Shown: one piece after another, positions 47,479 to 57,455 of the stretch
Layout: each line of letters starts with the position of its first letter
Numbering within the stretch: position 1 is the stretch's first letter
Assembly (NCBI GenBank): GCA_021203515.1
Contig: JAJQAY010000068.1
Span: 1 to 64,000, forward strand
Source: Bacteroides sp.
GTDB taxonomy: Bacteria; Bacteroidota; Bacteroidia; Bacteroidales; Bacteroidaceae
DNA length: 64,000 bases
Direction: 5' to 3'
Position numbers and translations under genes: made by a program
Notes under the pieces: generated by a model
Told to the model about the DNA's origin: nothing
Databases searched by the model: none
What the model saw: the letters and a program-made list of their open reading frames with translations, nothing else

Positions 47479-47500
47479 TATTTTATTAAAGAAATTTTTT

Positions 47501-47977
47501 ATGAGAAAGCCTCATCGAATATTATTTGTCTGTATGGGCAATATCTGCCGTTCCTCCTCTGCGGAGGGTGTGATGAAACATCTGGTGGAAGAAGCCGGAC
47601 ACGAAGAAGAGTTCGTGATTGGCTCCGCTGGCATCTTGTCCTATCGTCAGGGCGAACTGCCCGACAGTAGGATGCGTGCTCACGCCGCTCGTCGCGGATA
47701 CAACCTGACGCACCGTTCGCGTCCCGTGCGTACGGAAGATTTCTATAACTTCGATTTAATCATCGGTATGGACGACCGCAATATCGACGACCTGAAAGAC
47801 CGCGCCCCTGGGCCCGAAGAATGGGACAAGATACACCGCATGACGGAGTATTGCACCCGCTTTACTCATGCCGACCACGTTCCCGACCCCTATTACGGCG
47901 GTGCCGAAGGCTTCGAATACGTGCTCGACCTGCTCGAAGATGCTTGTACCGGACTGTTGGCGAGCCTTAGTGATTGA
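47501..47977 (+). CDS. Low-molecular-weight protein tyrosine phosphatase
   Basis: Cytosolic phosphatase, 158 residues. I start at MRKPHRILFVCMGNICRS (47501). The CX5R loop CMGNICRS gives the catalytic Cys and Arg; the general acid Asp is in DPYYGG near residue 128. Complete. The last 11 bases overlap the convergent gene at 47967. Confidence 0.93.
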   Translation: MRKPHRILFVCMGNICRSSSAEGVMKHLVEEAGHEEEFVIGSAGILSYRQGELPDSRMRAHAARRGYNLTHRSRPVRTEDFYNFDLIIGMDDRNIDDLKDRAPGPEEWDKIHRMTEYCTRFTHADHVPDPYYGGAEGFEYVLDLLEDACTGLLASLSD

Positions 47978-48500
47978 TGTAAGTGTCCCGATAGAAACGC
48001 TTATTGTCGTTGAGGCTGCAAGTGGCGTCCACTCCGGCCTGTTGCAGCCGTTCGGCTATTTCGTTCAGCTTCTTTCTCGAAACTCTGCCGATGTAGAACA
48101 AACGGTAGCGATAGTCCGCGTCCAGCAACTCCATGACGTGTGTAAAGTTCTGCTCGCGGGCAAAGTCGAAGTTCACTTTCCGTAAATCCGTGTAGGGATA
48201 GCGGATGCTTCTGCCTGCGCTATACACCGTGAGCGCTTCATTGTCCATCTTCAGATAGCAGAAGCGGGTCATCAGCATACTGATGAAGAACAAACTCAGC
48301 CCGAAAGAGACGATGGCCGGAATAAATCCCCACCACACATCGCCGCTGATGCAGTAGTACCCCAGTATCAGGAACATGAGAAACAGCACGAAGAACCAGA
48401 ACATGTAGAGCGACGGCCGCTGGTAGGTCTCCGTCGGAAGCGTTTCGGCACTCCGCTGCCGGGGTGCATAGTTATCAAAAAAGTATTCCTTGCGAAACAA
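47967..48500 (-). CDS. Hypothetical two-helix membrane protein
   Basis: Not recognised. 177 residues with two adjacent membrane helices (about 32-51 and 57-79: FWFFVLFLMFLILGYYC; PAIVSFGLSLFFISML) and a C-terminal cytosolic part that may be a small beta domain (MDNEALTVYSAGRSIRYPY). It overlaps the small gene upstream by 26 bases and lies in the same direction as the 7TM-HD gene, so the three may share a transcript. Confidence 0.75.
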   Translation of the reverse strand: MFRKEYFFDNYAPRQRSAETLPTETYQRPSLYMFWFFVLFLMFLILGYYCISGDVWWGFIPAIVSFGLSLFFISMLMTRFCYLKMDNEALTVYSAGRSIRYPYTDLRKVNFDFAREQNFTHVMELLDADYRYRLFYIGRVSRKKLNEIAERLQQAGVDATCSLNDNKRFYRDTYINH

Positions 48501-48741
48501 GAAAGCGGATGACTGATGAAGGGTGTCTGCACGGTGGCAGAGAGATTACCTTGTCTTTCTTGCTTTTTAGATGCAAAGTCAGTATTCCTGGACCATATAT
48601 GCCTTTGGATGCAGGCTTGCCGCTGTCCGCCGTCTGCTGATGGCGCTTCATGAAACTGAAACTCTCAATCTGTTGTAGCTTTATCTGCCGGCTTTGCAGC
48701 AGACGTTCGGCTCTTTGCTGTTCTTTGGCACTCACTTCCAT
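48475..48741 (-). CDS. Small hypothetical protein
   Basis: 88 residues, basic, helix-rich start (EVSAKEQQRAERLLQSRQIK), no signal or membrane segment. It overlaps the 3' end of the 7TM-HD gene by 77 bases and the next gene by 26. The overlap is long, so either this start or the end of the 7TM-HD gene could be misjudged. No family recognised. Confidence 0.45.
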   Translation of the reverse strand: MEVSAKEQQRAERLLQSRQIKLQQIESFSFMKRHQQTADSGKPASKGIYGPGILTLHLKSKKDKVISLPPCRHPSSVIRFLVSQGILF

Positions 48742-50809
48742 AGTTTTTATTTTTAAGTTCGGGATAACTGATGCGGGTATGGTAAATCGTTTTCAACTTC
48801 TCCTTGAAGACGGCTTTTACGATGGCTATATCCTTGAAGGTGATGGGACATTCCTTGAAGTATCCCTCTTCCACTTGCGAGTCAATAATCTTGTCGACCA
48901 GGTTGCTAATGGTCTCTTCCGTGTACTCGGGCAGACTGCGTGAGGCCGCTTCCACCGAGTCTGCCATCATCAGGATGGCTTGTTCTTTGGTGAAGGGGTT
49001 CGGGCCGGGATAAGTGAATAATTCGTCATTGGGCTCTTCATCGGGATGTTCGTTCTTCCAGGATATATAGAAGTACTTCGTTTTTCCACGTCCGTGATGG
49101 GTGGTGATGAAGTCCTTGATAACTTTGGGGAGATTATTCTTCTCCGCCAGTTTTATCCCGTCCGTCACGTGGTTGATGACGACTTGTGCACTCTGTTCGT
49201 AACTGAGGTTCTTGTGCGGGTTGACACCTCCGGACTGGTTTTCGGTGAAGAATGCCGGATTTTCCATTTTGCCGATGTCATGGTACAAAGCACCGGTACG
49301 TACCAACTGGCTTTTGGCGCCTATGCGGTTGGCGGCTTCTGCGGCAAGATTGGCTACCTGCATGGAGTGCTGGAAAGTGCCCGGAACGGTTTCGGACATA
49401 CGCCGCAGCAGATTGTTGTTGATGTTGGACAGTTCGACCAGGGTTACGTTGGACGTGAAACCAAAAGTCTTTTCCACAAGGAACAGCAGCGGGTAGGTGA
49501 ACAACAGCAATACCCCGTTAATGACAAAATAGATGTACATGCTTCCATTCAGCTTCGACAGGTCGTTCTCCGTAATCAGTTCGAAGGCGAAGTAGACGGC
49601 GGCATAAGTGAGGATGACCAGAATGGCCGTGCGGAACAACTGCGAGCGTTGCGACAACTCCCTCAAACTGAAAATGGCGACCAGTCCGGTTGTAATTTGC
49701 AGTAAAATGAACTCGTGCGGATAGCGCAGGCAGATGGAGCAGATTAATACCGTGACTACCTGCGTGATGAATGCCGTCCGCGAGTCGAGGAACACGCGGA
49801 TGATGATGGGCAGCATGGCATAAGGAATGATGTACACATTAAATATGTTGCTAGCCACCATCAGTGCCGTCACCACACAGTAGAACATGATGAGCGCGAA
49901 CAGCAGGGACAGACTCTCTTTCCTGTTATAATAATCCCTGCGGAACAAATCGAGGTAGAGTATGAAGCACAGCATGAAAACGCTGACATACAATATCTGC
50001 CCCACCAGCATCAGCCGTTTCTGTCCGATGGACTCGCTGCACTTGATGGACTCTTTCCGTAAGCTCTCCAGGATTTTGTAGGTTTCCTTATCGACGATTT
50101 CGCCCCGGTCGATGATTTTCTGTCCGCTCAGCACGATGCCGTTTGCCCACGAGTAATTGTCGAGGGTCTCTTTCTTGGCGGTCTCTGTTCGTTGTGCGTC
50201 GTAGGTCAGATTGGGGTATAGATATTCATTGAGCGAACACTGCCTCAGAATGTCCGGGCGGTAGTGCAGGGTGTCGGCCGTAAGCAGATAGGCGTATGCC
50301 TGCTTTACGGAATACAGTTTGCCGATATTCCGTTGGTTGGCCATTTTGTCATTTATCACCATGATGGCGGAGGTGCTGTCCTTGTGCAGTTTTGCCAGCT
50401 CCTCGGTGGAGACTATTCCCGCCTGATACACCTCGGAGAGTATCTTCTCTATATACCGAATGTAGTCTGTAGAAGGAAGAACACCTCGCAAGTGCGCCTG
50501 ATAATCGTCTTTCAACTTTTTAATCGCTTGCTTTTCAATGCCTTTATCCAACTGGAAATAAGGTTGGAAGGCTGCAAGAATACTGTCCTGTTCTTTCTTC
50601 ACCACCTTGTCGTCCTTGTAGATGGGGAAGTCGAAAGTCGCCATCAGTTGCCCGTACTTCCACGGTTTTTCAATGTCGAACTGGTAGTTGAACTCGCCGT
50701 CTCTCGGAAGAAAGTAGACAATAACTCCAACGGTACCGATAAAAATCAGTGCCTTATATAACAAATCTCTGAGCGAGAACTTTTTCTTTTTTGCCTTGAA
50801 ATAACTCAT
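48665..50809 (-). CDS. 7TM-HD family cyclic-dinucleotide phosphodiesterase (PgpH-like)
   Basis: Membrane HD-domain hydrolase; characterised relatives (PgpH) degrade c-di-AMP. I start at MSYFKAKKKKFS (50809) because the longer reading adds 28 residues before the first membrane helix. Parts: one N-terminal helix (about 15-32), a large extracytoplasmic region, seven helices (about 265-470), then the HD domain with SMQVANLAAEAANRIGAKSQ and ALYHDIGKMENPAFF. 714 residues from this start. Divergent from gltX. Confidence 0.9.
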   Translation of the reverse strand: MSYFKAKKKKFSLRDLLYKALIFIGTVGVIVYFLPRDGEFNYQFDIEKPWKYGQLMATFDFPIYKDDKVVKKEQDSILAAFQPYFQLDKGIEKQAIKKLKDDYQAHLRGVLPSTDYIRYIEKILSEVYQAGIVSTEELAKLHKDSTSAIMVINDKMANQRNIGKLYSVKQAYAYLLTADTLHYRPDILRQCSLNEYLYPNLTYDAQRTETAKKETLDNYSWANGIVLSGQKIIDRGEIVDKETYKILESLRKESIKCSESIGQKRLMLVGQILYVSVFMLCFILYLDLFRRDYYNRKESLSLLFALIMFYCVVTALMVASNIFNVYIIPYAMLPIIIRVFLDSRTAFITQVVTVLICSICLRYPHEFILLQITTGLVAIFSLRELSQRSQLFRTAILVILTYAAVYFAFELITENDLSKLNGSMYIYFVINGVLLLFTYPLLFLVEKTFGFTSNVTLVELSNINNNLLRRMSETVPGTFQHSMQVANLAAEAANRIGAKSQLVRTGALYHDIGKMENPAFFTENQSGGVNPHKNLSYEQSAQVVINHVTDGIKLAEKNNLPKVIKDFITTHHGRGKTKYFYISWKNEHPDEEPNDELFTYPGPNPFTKEQAILMMADSVEAASRSLPEYTEETISNLVDKIIDSQVEEGYFKECPITFKDIAIVKAVFKEKLKTIYHTRISYPELKNKNYGSECQRTAKSRTSAAKPADKATTD

Positions 50810-50868
50810 ATCGGTTGAAATTTTTGCGAAAAGTACGAAAAAAACATTAGTGTGGAAAAAAAAAGGTT

Positions 50869-50876
50869 TAATTTTG
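50869..50876 (+). promoter_or_regulatory. gltX promoter -7 element
   Basis: TAATTTTG fits TAnnTTTG, 31 bases before the gltX start. Confidence 0.5.
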
Positions 50877-50907
50877 CCGTCTAATTTATTCATAAGTAAG
50901 ATAGATT

Positions 50908-52434
50908 ATGACAGAAAGAAAAGTCAGAGTCCGTTTTGCCCCGAGTCCTACGGGGGCGTTGCACATTGGCGGTGTGCGCACTGCATTATATGATTATCTC
51001 TTTGCGCGTCAGCATGGTGGCGATTTGATATTCCGTATCGAAGATACTGATTCCAACCGGTTTGTGCCGGGAGCGGAAGAATATATCCTGGAGTCTTTCA
51101 AGTGGTTGGGCATTTCTTTTGACGAAGGCGTCAGCTTTGGTGGAGAGCACGGCCCCTACCGCCAGTCCGAGCGTCGCGAGATATACAAGAAGTATGTGCA
51201 GGTATTGCTGGATGCCGAGAATGCCTACATCGCTTTTGATACTCCCGAAGAATTGGATGCCAAACGCGCGGAAATCGCTAATTTCCAATACGATGCTTCT
51301 ACCCGCATGCAGATGCGCAATTCACTGACGCTTTCCAAGGAAGAAGTGGATGCCCTGATTACTGAGGGAAAACAATATGTGGTTCGTTTTAAGATTGAGC
51401 CGAACGAAGATGTACATGTCAACGATTTAATTCGTGGCGAAGTCATCATAAATTCCTCTATTCTGGATGATAAAGTTCTTTATAAGTCGGCCGACGAATT
51501 GCCTACTTATCACTTGGCAAATATCGTGGACGACCATTTGATGGAGGTGTCCCATGTCATTCGCGGAGAAGAATGGTTGCCTTCTATCCCGTTGCATGTG
51601 TTGCTATACCGTGCTTTCGGTTGGGAAGACACGATGCCTGCTTTCGCCCATCTGCCTTTGCTGCTGAAGCCTGAAGGAAACGGCAAGTTGAGCAAGCGCG
51701 ACGGAGACCGTCTCGGCTTCCCGGTGTTCCCGTTGGAGTGGCACGACCCTAAAACCGGAGAAGTTTCTTCCGGCTATCGGGAGGCCGGCTATCTGCCCGA
51801 AGCTGTTATCAACTTCCTTGCCCTGCTGGGCTGGAACCCGGGTAACGACCAAGAGCTGATGTCGATGGACGAATTGGTGAAGTTGTTCAATCTGAGCCAT
51901 TGCAGCAAGTCCGGTGCTAAGTTCGATTATAAGAAAGGCATTTGGTTCAATCACGAATATATCATGCAGAAGCCCGACGGAGAGATTGCTTCTCTTTTCA
52001 AACCGGTGCTGGAGGCCAACGGGGTAAACCTTGCTTCGTATAGCGATGAGTTCCTCACTAAAGTAGTCTCTTTGGTGAAAGGTCGCGTCAACTTTGTGAA
52101 AGAGCTGTGGGACCAGACCCGCTTCTTCTTCGTTGCTCCGTCGGAGTATGCCGAGAAGGATGTGAAGAAACGTTGGTCTGAGGACACTCCGCGCATCATG
52201 ACTGAGTTGATGGAGGTGCTTCGCGGCATCGGTGATTTTTCGTCCAAGCCTTCCGAAGACATTGTGATAGGCTGGATTACCGAAAAGGGCTATCACATGG
52301 GCAATGTGATGAACGCTTTCCGTCTTGCAGTAGTGGGAGAGTGCAAAGGTCCGCATATGTTTGATATTACCGAATTGTTGGGCAAGGAGGAAACGTTAGC
52401 CCGCATACAGCGTGCGGTCGATGTGCTTTCTTAA
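50908..52434 (+). CDS. gltX: Glutamyl-tRNA synthetase
   Basis: Charges tRNA-Glu. 508 residues, class I fold: the HIGH-type motif is [20 protein letters not shown] near residue 13, and the KMSKS-type motif is [12 protein letters not shown] near residue 255. The C-terminal anticodon-binding region is complete. kdtA follows after 11 bases in the same direction, so they are probably co-transcribed. Confidence 0.96.
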   Translation: MTERKVRVRFAPSPTGALHIGGVRTALYDYLFARQHGGDLIFRIEDTDSNRFVPGAEEYILESFKWLGISFDEGVSFGGEHGPYRQSERREIYKKYVQVLLDAENAYIAFDTPEELDAKRAEIANFQYDASTRMQMRNSLTLSKEEVDALITEGKQYVVRFKIEPNEDVHVNDLIRGEVIINSSILDDKVLYKSADELPTYHLANIVDDHLMEVSHVIRGEEWLPSIPLHVLLYRAFGWEDTMPAFAHLPLLLKPEGNGKLSKRDGDRLGFPVFPLEWHDPKTGEVSSGYREAGYLPEAVINFLALLGWNPGNDQELMSMDELVKLFNLSHCSKSGAKFDYKKGIWFNHEYIMQKPDGEIASLFKPVLEANGVNLASYSDEFLTKVVSLVKGRVNFVKELWDQTRFFFVAPSEYAEKDVKKRWSEDTPRIMTELMEVLRGIGDFSSKPSEDIVIGWITEKGYHMGNVMNAFRLAVVGECKGPHMFDITELLGKEETLARIQRAVDVLS

Positions 52435-52445
52435 ATAGAGATAGT

Positions 52446-53666
52446 ATGCTTTACGATTTGGCAATAATAATCTACGACATTGTGGTGCACCTGGCTACTC
52501 CGTTTAGCCGTAAACCCCGAAAGATGATGAAGGGGCACTGGGTGGTGTATGAGCTTCTCCGTCAGCAGTTGGAGAAGGATGTGCGCTATATCTGGTTTCA
52601 TGCAGCATCGTTGGGCGAGTTTGAACAAGGACGTCCGTTGATAGAGAAAATCCGTGCCAAATATCCGGATTATCGCATTTTGCTGACATTCTTTTCGCCT
52701 TCGGGCTACGAGGTTCGTAAGAATTACAGAGGTGCCGATGTTGTTTGCTACTTGCCTTTCGACAAGCCGCGCAATGTGAAGAAATTCCTCGATTTGGTAA
52801 ACCCGTGCATGGCATTCTTTATCAAATACGAGTTTTGGAAAAACTACCTGGATGAACTGCATAAACGCCGTATCCCGGTGTATAGCGTGTCTTCCATTTT
52901 CCGTCGCGGGCAGGTTTTCTTTAAATGGTATGGCGGTACTTATCGGAATGTATTACGCAATTTCGACCATATATTTGTACAGAACGAACGTTCCAAACGC
53001 TATCTGTTGAAGATTGGGATTAACCGTGTGACGGTAGTCGGAGATACCCGCTTCGACCGTGTGCTCCAAATTCGAGAAGAGGCGAAAGATTTGCCGCTGG
53101 TAGAGTTATTCAAGAATAATACAATGACTTTCGTTGCCGGAAGTTCCTGGCAACCCGATGAAGACCTCTTCATCGAATACTTCAACCAGCATCCGGAAGT
53201 GAAGCTGATTATTGCTCCGCACGTGACCGATGAAAGCCACTTGGTAGAAATCATCCGCAAACTGAAACGCCCCTATGTGCGATATACCCGTGCCGACGAG
53301 AAGAATGTGCGTAAAGCCGATTACCTGATTATAGATTGCTACGGATTGCTATTTTCCATCTACCGTTATGGCGAGATTGCCTATATCGGTGGTGGCTTCG
53401 GAGTCGGCATTCACAATACATTGGAAGCGGCGGTTTATGGCATTCCGGTAATCTTTGGCCCGAAATATCAGAAGTTCCAGGAGGCCGTCCAATTGCTCGA
53501 AGCCCAAGGCGGCTTCTCCATCAAGAACTATGAAGAGTTGAAGACGCTGCTCGACCGTATGCTGACAGACGAAGTATTCCTGCGGGAAGTAGGTATGAAT
53601 GCCGGTTTCTACGTAACTGGCAATGCCGGTGCTACAGACCGGATTATGAATATGATTAATTTCTAA
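52446..53666 (+). CDS. kdtA: 3-deoxy-D-manno-octulosonic acid (Kdo) transferase
   Basis: Adds Kdo to lipid A in the inner membrane. 406 residues; N-terminal membrane anchor (about 3-20). IWFHAASLGEFEQGRPLIEK carries the catalytic glutamate of the family. GSSWQPDED and the sugar-nucleotide motif YIGGGFGVGIHNTLEAAVYG complete the GT-B fold. The stop codon lies at the left arm of a large inverted repeat. Confidence 0.95.
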   Translation: MLYDLAIIIYDIVVHLATPFSRKPRKMMKGHWVVYELLRQQLEKDVRYIWFHAASLGEFEQGRPLIEKIRAKYPDYRILLTFFSPSGYEVRKNYRGADVVCYLPFDKPRNVKKFLDLVNPCMAFFIKYEFWKNYLDELHKRRIPVYSVSSIFRRGQVFFKWYGGTYRNVLRNFDHIFVQNERSKRYLLKIGINRVTVVGDTRFDRVLQIREEAKDLPLVELFKNNTMTFVAGSSWQPDEDLFIEYFNQHPEVKLIIAPHVTDESHLVEIIRKLKRPYVRYTRADEKNVRKADYLIIDCYGLLFSIYRYGEIAYIGGGFGVGIHNTLEAAVYGIPVIFGPKYQKFQEAVQLLEAQGGFSIKNYEELKTLLDRMLTDEVFLREVGMNAGFYVTGNAGATDRIMNMINF

Positions 53667-53764
53667 ATGTGCTAATGCGATAATATGCCAATGTGCTAAT
53701 TGGCTGCGCGTTGTTGACGCCACATGGTCATTAGCACATTGGCATATTATCACATTAGCACATT
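53666..53764. repeat. 35-base inverted repeat between convergent kdtA and gamma-carbonic anhydrase genes
   Basis: Arms 53666-53700 and 53730-53764 match at 34 of 35 positions around a 29-base loop. Each arm contains AATGTGCTAAT twice, 24 bases apart, so it also has palindrome-array character. The arms overlap the stop codons of both flanking genes. It could act as a bidirectional terminator or mRNA end, but lacks T runs. Confidence 0.85.
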
Positions 53765-54275
53765 ATTTATACCAGTTCGAATACATCAGATAATTGTGCG
53801 CAATCTTCTGGTTCAGTTCCTTTGCCTGTTCCGTGTCTACCTTTTTGATAAACTTGGCAGGCACGCCGCCCCAGACACTTCCCGGCTCTATTACGGTATT
53901 GCTCAGCACCAGTGAACCGGCAGCAACAATCGCCCCTTCACCCACTACGGCATGATCCAGGATTGTAGACCCCATTCCCACAAGTGCATAATCCTTGATG
54001 GTTGCTCCGTGAATGGTTACATTATGCCCCACGGACACGTGGTCGCCTATCTCTATCGTTGACTTTTCATATAAAGTATGCAGCACGCTTCCGTCTTGAA
54101 TGTTCACCCCGTTTCCGATGCGGATTGAATTAACGTCTCCGCGTAGCACAGTACTGAACCAAATGCTGCAATCGCGCCCCATCTTCACATCGCCGATGAT
54201 GGCTGCATTGTCTGCCAAGAAGCAGTTCTCTCCGATTTCCGGAGTAAATCCTCTTACTGATTTTATAAGTGCCAT
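53763..54275 (-). CDS. Gamma carbonic anhydrase-like hexapeptide-repeat protein
   Basis: Left-handed beta-helix protein, 170 residues, with repeating hexapeptide turns (GRDCSIWFSTVLRGDV; SIRIGNGVNIQDGS). The metal ligands fit the gamma class: VSVGHNVTIHG holds two of the histidines, and GSVLHTLYE the third. Family members hydrate CO2 or bind metals with no shown activity. The peptidase gene lies 2 bases upstream, so the two are an operon. Confidence 0.9.
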   Translation of the reverse strand: MALIKSVRGFTPEIGENCFLADNAAIIGDVKMGRDCSIWFSTVLRGDVNSIRIGNGVNIQDGSVLHTLYEKSTIEIGDHVSVGHNVTIHGATIKDYALVGMGSTILDHAVVGEGAIVAAGSLVLSNTVIEPGSVWGGVPAKFIKKVDTEQAKELNQKIAHNYLMYSNWYK

Positions 54276-54277
54276 TT

Positions 54278-56068
54278 TTATTTAGTGATTAATGATTTGC
54301 ATGCTTCTTTCAACCATTCCCGCTCTTCATTGTTCAAGTCGGTCGATAGCTTTTCATAAACCGTCCGGTGGTAATCATTCAGCCATTCTATCTCTTCTTC
54401 CGTCAGCATTTCCTTGATAATACCCTTCTTACAGATGGGGCAGAGAGTGATTGTCTCGAACTTCAGATAATTCCCGAACATGCCTTCGCCCGCAGCAACT
54501 GTCAATACCAGGTTTTCCGTGCGGATGCCGTGGCTGCCTGCCTTATATACACCCGGTTCATTGGATGTCACCATGCCTGCTTGCAGAGTTACGGGATTTT
54601 CGTTCATGCGGATACTTTGCGGACCTTCATGCACATTGAGGAAGTGTCCTACGCCATGCCCCGTTCCATGCAGAAAGTTCATGTGCCGTTTCCATATCGG
54701 CATACGTGCCAGCACATCCAACTGTGCGCCACGGGTACCTTCGGGAAAGACCGCCATTGCCAACGCGATGTGCCCTTTCAATATTAGGGTATAATCTTTC
54801 ATTTCCTCTTCCGTCAGTTTGCCGAGAGCAATCGTACGGGTGATGTCAGTCGTCCCGTCCAGATACTGCGCTCCTGAATCCAACAACAGAAAGCCCTCCG
54901 GTTTCAACGTTACATCAGTTTCGGGCGTAGCTTCGTAGTGCACGATAGCTCCATGTTCCTTGTATCCGGCAATCGTATCGAAACTCTCGCCCATATAAAG
55001 CGTTTGTTCGGCACGGAATGAATGCAGTTTCCGGTCTACGCTGATTTCTGTCTCTTGTCCTGTGGGAACGGCTTCTTCCAACCATTTCAGGAGCTTAACC
55101 AATGCTACCCCATCGCGTTGCATCGCTGCGTGGATACCGGCAATCTCCTGTTCGTTGCGGATTGCTTTCAGCAAAGTCACGGGCGAAGTTCCCTCGATGA
55201 TTTTGCATTCGGGGCGGATAGCCGAGTAAATTGCATAGTTCGTTTTGGCAGGATTTATCAGAATACTTTCAGCAGGAAGAGTGTGAAGAAACTCTTCTAC
55301 CTCTTGATAAGGGTGCACTGTAATGCCGTTCTTTTCCAGATACGACGCCACCTCATGAGTGAGCTTTTGAGATTGGATAAAATAGTGCACACCTTGTGCC
55401 CCAATCAGCAAATAACTGACTACTACCGGATTGCAATGCACGTCATTACCGCGAATGTTGAGCACCCATGCTATCTCGTCCAAGGCCGGAATTAACAGCG
55501 CTTCTGCACCGGCAACTTGCATCTTTTCGCGAATGACTGCCAGCTTTTCACTGCAACTCTTTCCTGCATATTTTATGTCATATACAAAAGCAGGCGCTTC
55601 CGGCATTGCCGGTCTGTCTATCCATAACGCTTCCATCGGGTCGGCAATGCTCTTGACGGATATGCCATGCCCTTCCAATTCCTCTTGCAATTGCGCTACA
55701 GCTTCTGCGGAAAACATTTTTCCGTCTATGCCCACCGTTGAGCCTTTCTCCAACTGTTCGCTCAGGAAAACCGGAATGCTCGGTGTCTCCGGAAGCATCT
55801 CTTTATATAACTCTATTTCCGTACCTTCCAACTGCTGTGCCGCTTGTAGGAAGTATCGCGAGTCAGTCCATAATCCCGCTTTCGCAGTAGTGACCGCCAC
55901 TGTTCCTGCCGAACCGGTAAAGCCGGAAATCCATTCTCTCGATTTCCAATGCGGTGCCACATACTCGCTTAAATGCGGATCGGTACTGGGGATGATGAAG
56001 GCCTGTATGCCTTCGCGTTTTAACAATGCCCGCAAGGCATTTATACGTTGGTTGATTGTTGAAGCCAT
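54278..56068 (-). CDS. pepP: Xaa-Pro aminopeptidase P (M24B)
   Basis: Removes N-terminal residues next to proline. 596 residues, the three-domain form also seen in eukaryotes: two creatinase-like N-terminal domains (to about 300), then the pita-bread catalytic domain. Metal ligands are visible in LLLDSGAQYLDGTTDITRTI (two Asp), HGTGHGVGHFLNVHEGP (His), SNEPGVY and GIRTENLVL (two Glu). Intact; co-transcribed with the carbonic anhydrase-like gene. The gene symbol is a family-level choice. Confidence 0.9.
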   Translation of the reverse strand: MASTINQRINALRALLKREGIQAFIIPSTDPHLSEYVAPHWKSREWISGFTGSAGTVAVTTAKAGLWTDSRYFLQAAQQLEGTEIELYKEMLPETPSIPVFLSEQLEKGSTVGIDGKMFSAEAVAQLQEELEGHGISVKSIADPMEALWIDRPAMPEAPAFVYDIKYAGKSCSEKLAVIREKMQVAGAEALLIPALDEIAWVLNIRGNDVHCNPVVVSYLLIGAQGVHYFIQSQKLTHEVASYLEKNGITVHPYQEVEEFLHTLPAESILINPAKTNYAIYSAIRPECKIIEGTSPVTLLKAIRNEQEIAGIHAAMQRDGVALVKLLKWLEEAVPTGQETEISVDRKLHSFRAEQTLYMGESFDTIAGYKEHGAIVHYEATPETDVTLKPEGFLLLDSGAQYLDGTTDITRTIALGKLTEEEMKDYTLILKGHIALAMAVFPEGTRGAQLDVLARMPIWKRHMNFLHGTGHGVGHFLNVHEGPQSIRMNENPVTLQAGMVTSNEPGVYKAGSHGIRTENLVLTVAAGEGMFGNYLKFETITLCPICKKGIIKEMLTEEEIEWLNDYHRTVYEKLSTDLNNEEREWLKEACKSLITK

Positions 56069-56207
56069 ATATAATAAAGGTATAAATTATTTCTCCTCAA
56101 AGATACTTACTTTCCTGTAATTATACTCTCTGTGACTGCAAATTATCTTTTTGTCGGTTGTGGAAATACTATTTTATCCCAAAACCACAGATTTTTTTGC
56201 CGAAAGT

Positions 56208-56238
56208 TTTGTGAATAAAGAAAGTATGTGTAATTTTG
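56208..56238 (+). promoter_or_regulatory. rpsU promoter
   Basis: TTTG at 56208-56211 and TAATTTTG at 56231-56238, 19 bases apart, form a good Bacteroides promoter 55 bases before rpsU. Confidence 0.6.
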
Positions 56239-56292
56239 CCGCTCAATTTAATCGTGAGATTTTTAAACATTAACATTTTAAAAACAAAAAAA

Positions 56293-56484
56293 ATGATTGT
56301 AGTACCTGTAAAAGAAGGCGAAAACATCGAAAAAGCGCTGAAGAAATTTAAAAGAAAATTTGAAAAGACCGGTATCGTTAAGGAATTGAGAAGCAGACAA
56401 CAGTTTGACAAACCGTCTGTAACTAAAAGACTTAAGAAAGAACGTGCCGTTTACGTTCAGCAGCTTCAGCAAGTAGAAGATTAA
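56293..56484 (+). CDS. rpsU: 30S ribosomal protein bS21
   Basis: 63 residues starting MIVVPVKEGENIEKALKKFK, with the basic tail VTKRLKKERA. I start at ATG 56293, after an A-rich leader; the upstream start adds an unlikely extension. Heads a transcript likely to include the recombinase gene (70-base gap). Confidence 0.95.
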   Translation: MIVVPVKEGENIEKALKKFKRKFEKTGIVKELRSRQQFDKPSVTKRLKKERAVYVQQLQQVED

Positions 56485-56554
56485 TAATTCGTAAATTCCT
56501 TTGAATTATTGAATTCTTTTTCATACATTCGTTGCAAGATTTAGATGTAACGAT

Positions 56555-57439
56555 ATGTTGTTGACAGATTCTTTTCTTAGCTATCTTCAGTACGAGCGGA
56601 ACTACTCCGAGAAGACGATAATATCGTATCGGGAGGATTTGTGTCAGTTTGAAGAATTTGCGAAAGAAGAAGTCGTAGAACTTGCTCCTTCGGAAGTAGA
56701 TGCCGCCTTGATCCGTGAATGGATCGTATCCTTAATGGATAGAGGATATACTTCCACTTCGATTAACCGAAAGTTGAGTGCTCTCCGGTCGTTCTATAAG
56801 TTTCTTTTGCGAAAAGGCGAGGTTGTAGTTGATCCGCTACGAAAAATAACGGGACCCAAAAACAAAAAACCGTTGCCGGTGTTCGTGAGGGAAAGCGAAA
56901 TGAACAAGCTACTGGATGATACCGATTTTGGTGAAGGATTTAAAGGGTGTCGCGACCATATGATTATCGAAATGTTTTATGCCACCGGCATGCGGCTTTC
57001 GGAATTGGTAGGGTTGAACGATGGAGACGTGGATTTCTCTTCTTCCCTTATTAAGGTAACGGGAAAAAGAAACAAACAGCGTCTAATTCCTTTTGATGAG
57101 GAGCTTAGAAATGCGATGACTGAGTATGTCAATGTAAGGAATGAGGCTGTGCCTGTGCGATCGGATGCTTTTTTTATCCGTGAAACCGGCGAACGCATCA
57201 CCCGGAGTATCGTAGCTAATCTTGTGAAACGAAACCTTTCGAAAGTAGTGACTATAAAAAAAAAGAGTCCGCATGTGCTGAGGCATACTTTTGCGACAAC
57301 GATGCTGAATAACGATGCAGAACTTGGCGCAATCAAAGAACTACTCGGTCATGAAAGTTTGGCGACGACGGAAGTTTATACGCATACTACTTTTGAAGAA
57401 CTTAAAAAAGTGTATAATCAGGCTCACCCTCGGGCCTAA
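56555..57439 (+). CDS. Tyrosine recombinase XerC/XerD type
   Basis: Site-specific recombinase that resolves chromosome dimers, 294 residues, complete. N-terminal SAM-like core-binding domain (about 1-85, with NYSEKTIISYREDLCQFEEF). Catalytic residues: Arg in ATGMRLSELVGL, then Lys after VTGKRNKQR, His-Arg in HVLRHTFATTML, His in LGHESLATTEVY, and the nucleophile Tyr in EVYTH. It is the core Xer type and not an element-borne integrase, as it lies in a stable core block. Overlaps no neighbour; hpf follows after 16 bases. Confidence 0.92.
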   Translation: MLLTDSFLSYLQYERNYSEKTIISYREDLCQFEEFAKEEVVELAPSEVDAALIREWIVSLMDRGYTSTSINRKLSALRSFYKFLLRKGEVVVDPLRKITGPKNKKPLPVFVRESEMNKLLDDTDFGEGFKGCRDHMIIEMFYATGMRLSELVGLNDGDVDFSSSLIKVTGKRNKQRLIPFDEELRNAMTEYVNVRNEAVPVRSDAFFIRETGERITRSIVANLVKRNLSKVVTIKKKSPHVLRHTFATTMLNNDAELGAIKELLGHESLATTEVYTHTTFEELKKVYNQAHPRA

Positions 57440-57455
57440 AGAAAAGGAGGTAAGT

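Noticed and set aside
56555-57439. Phage or transposon integrase beside tRNA genes
   Set aside because: It has the size and motifs of the housekeeping Xer recombinase and lies in a conserved rpsU-xer-hpf-tRNA-tuf order. No att-like tRNA duplicate was seen.
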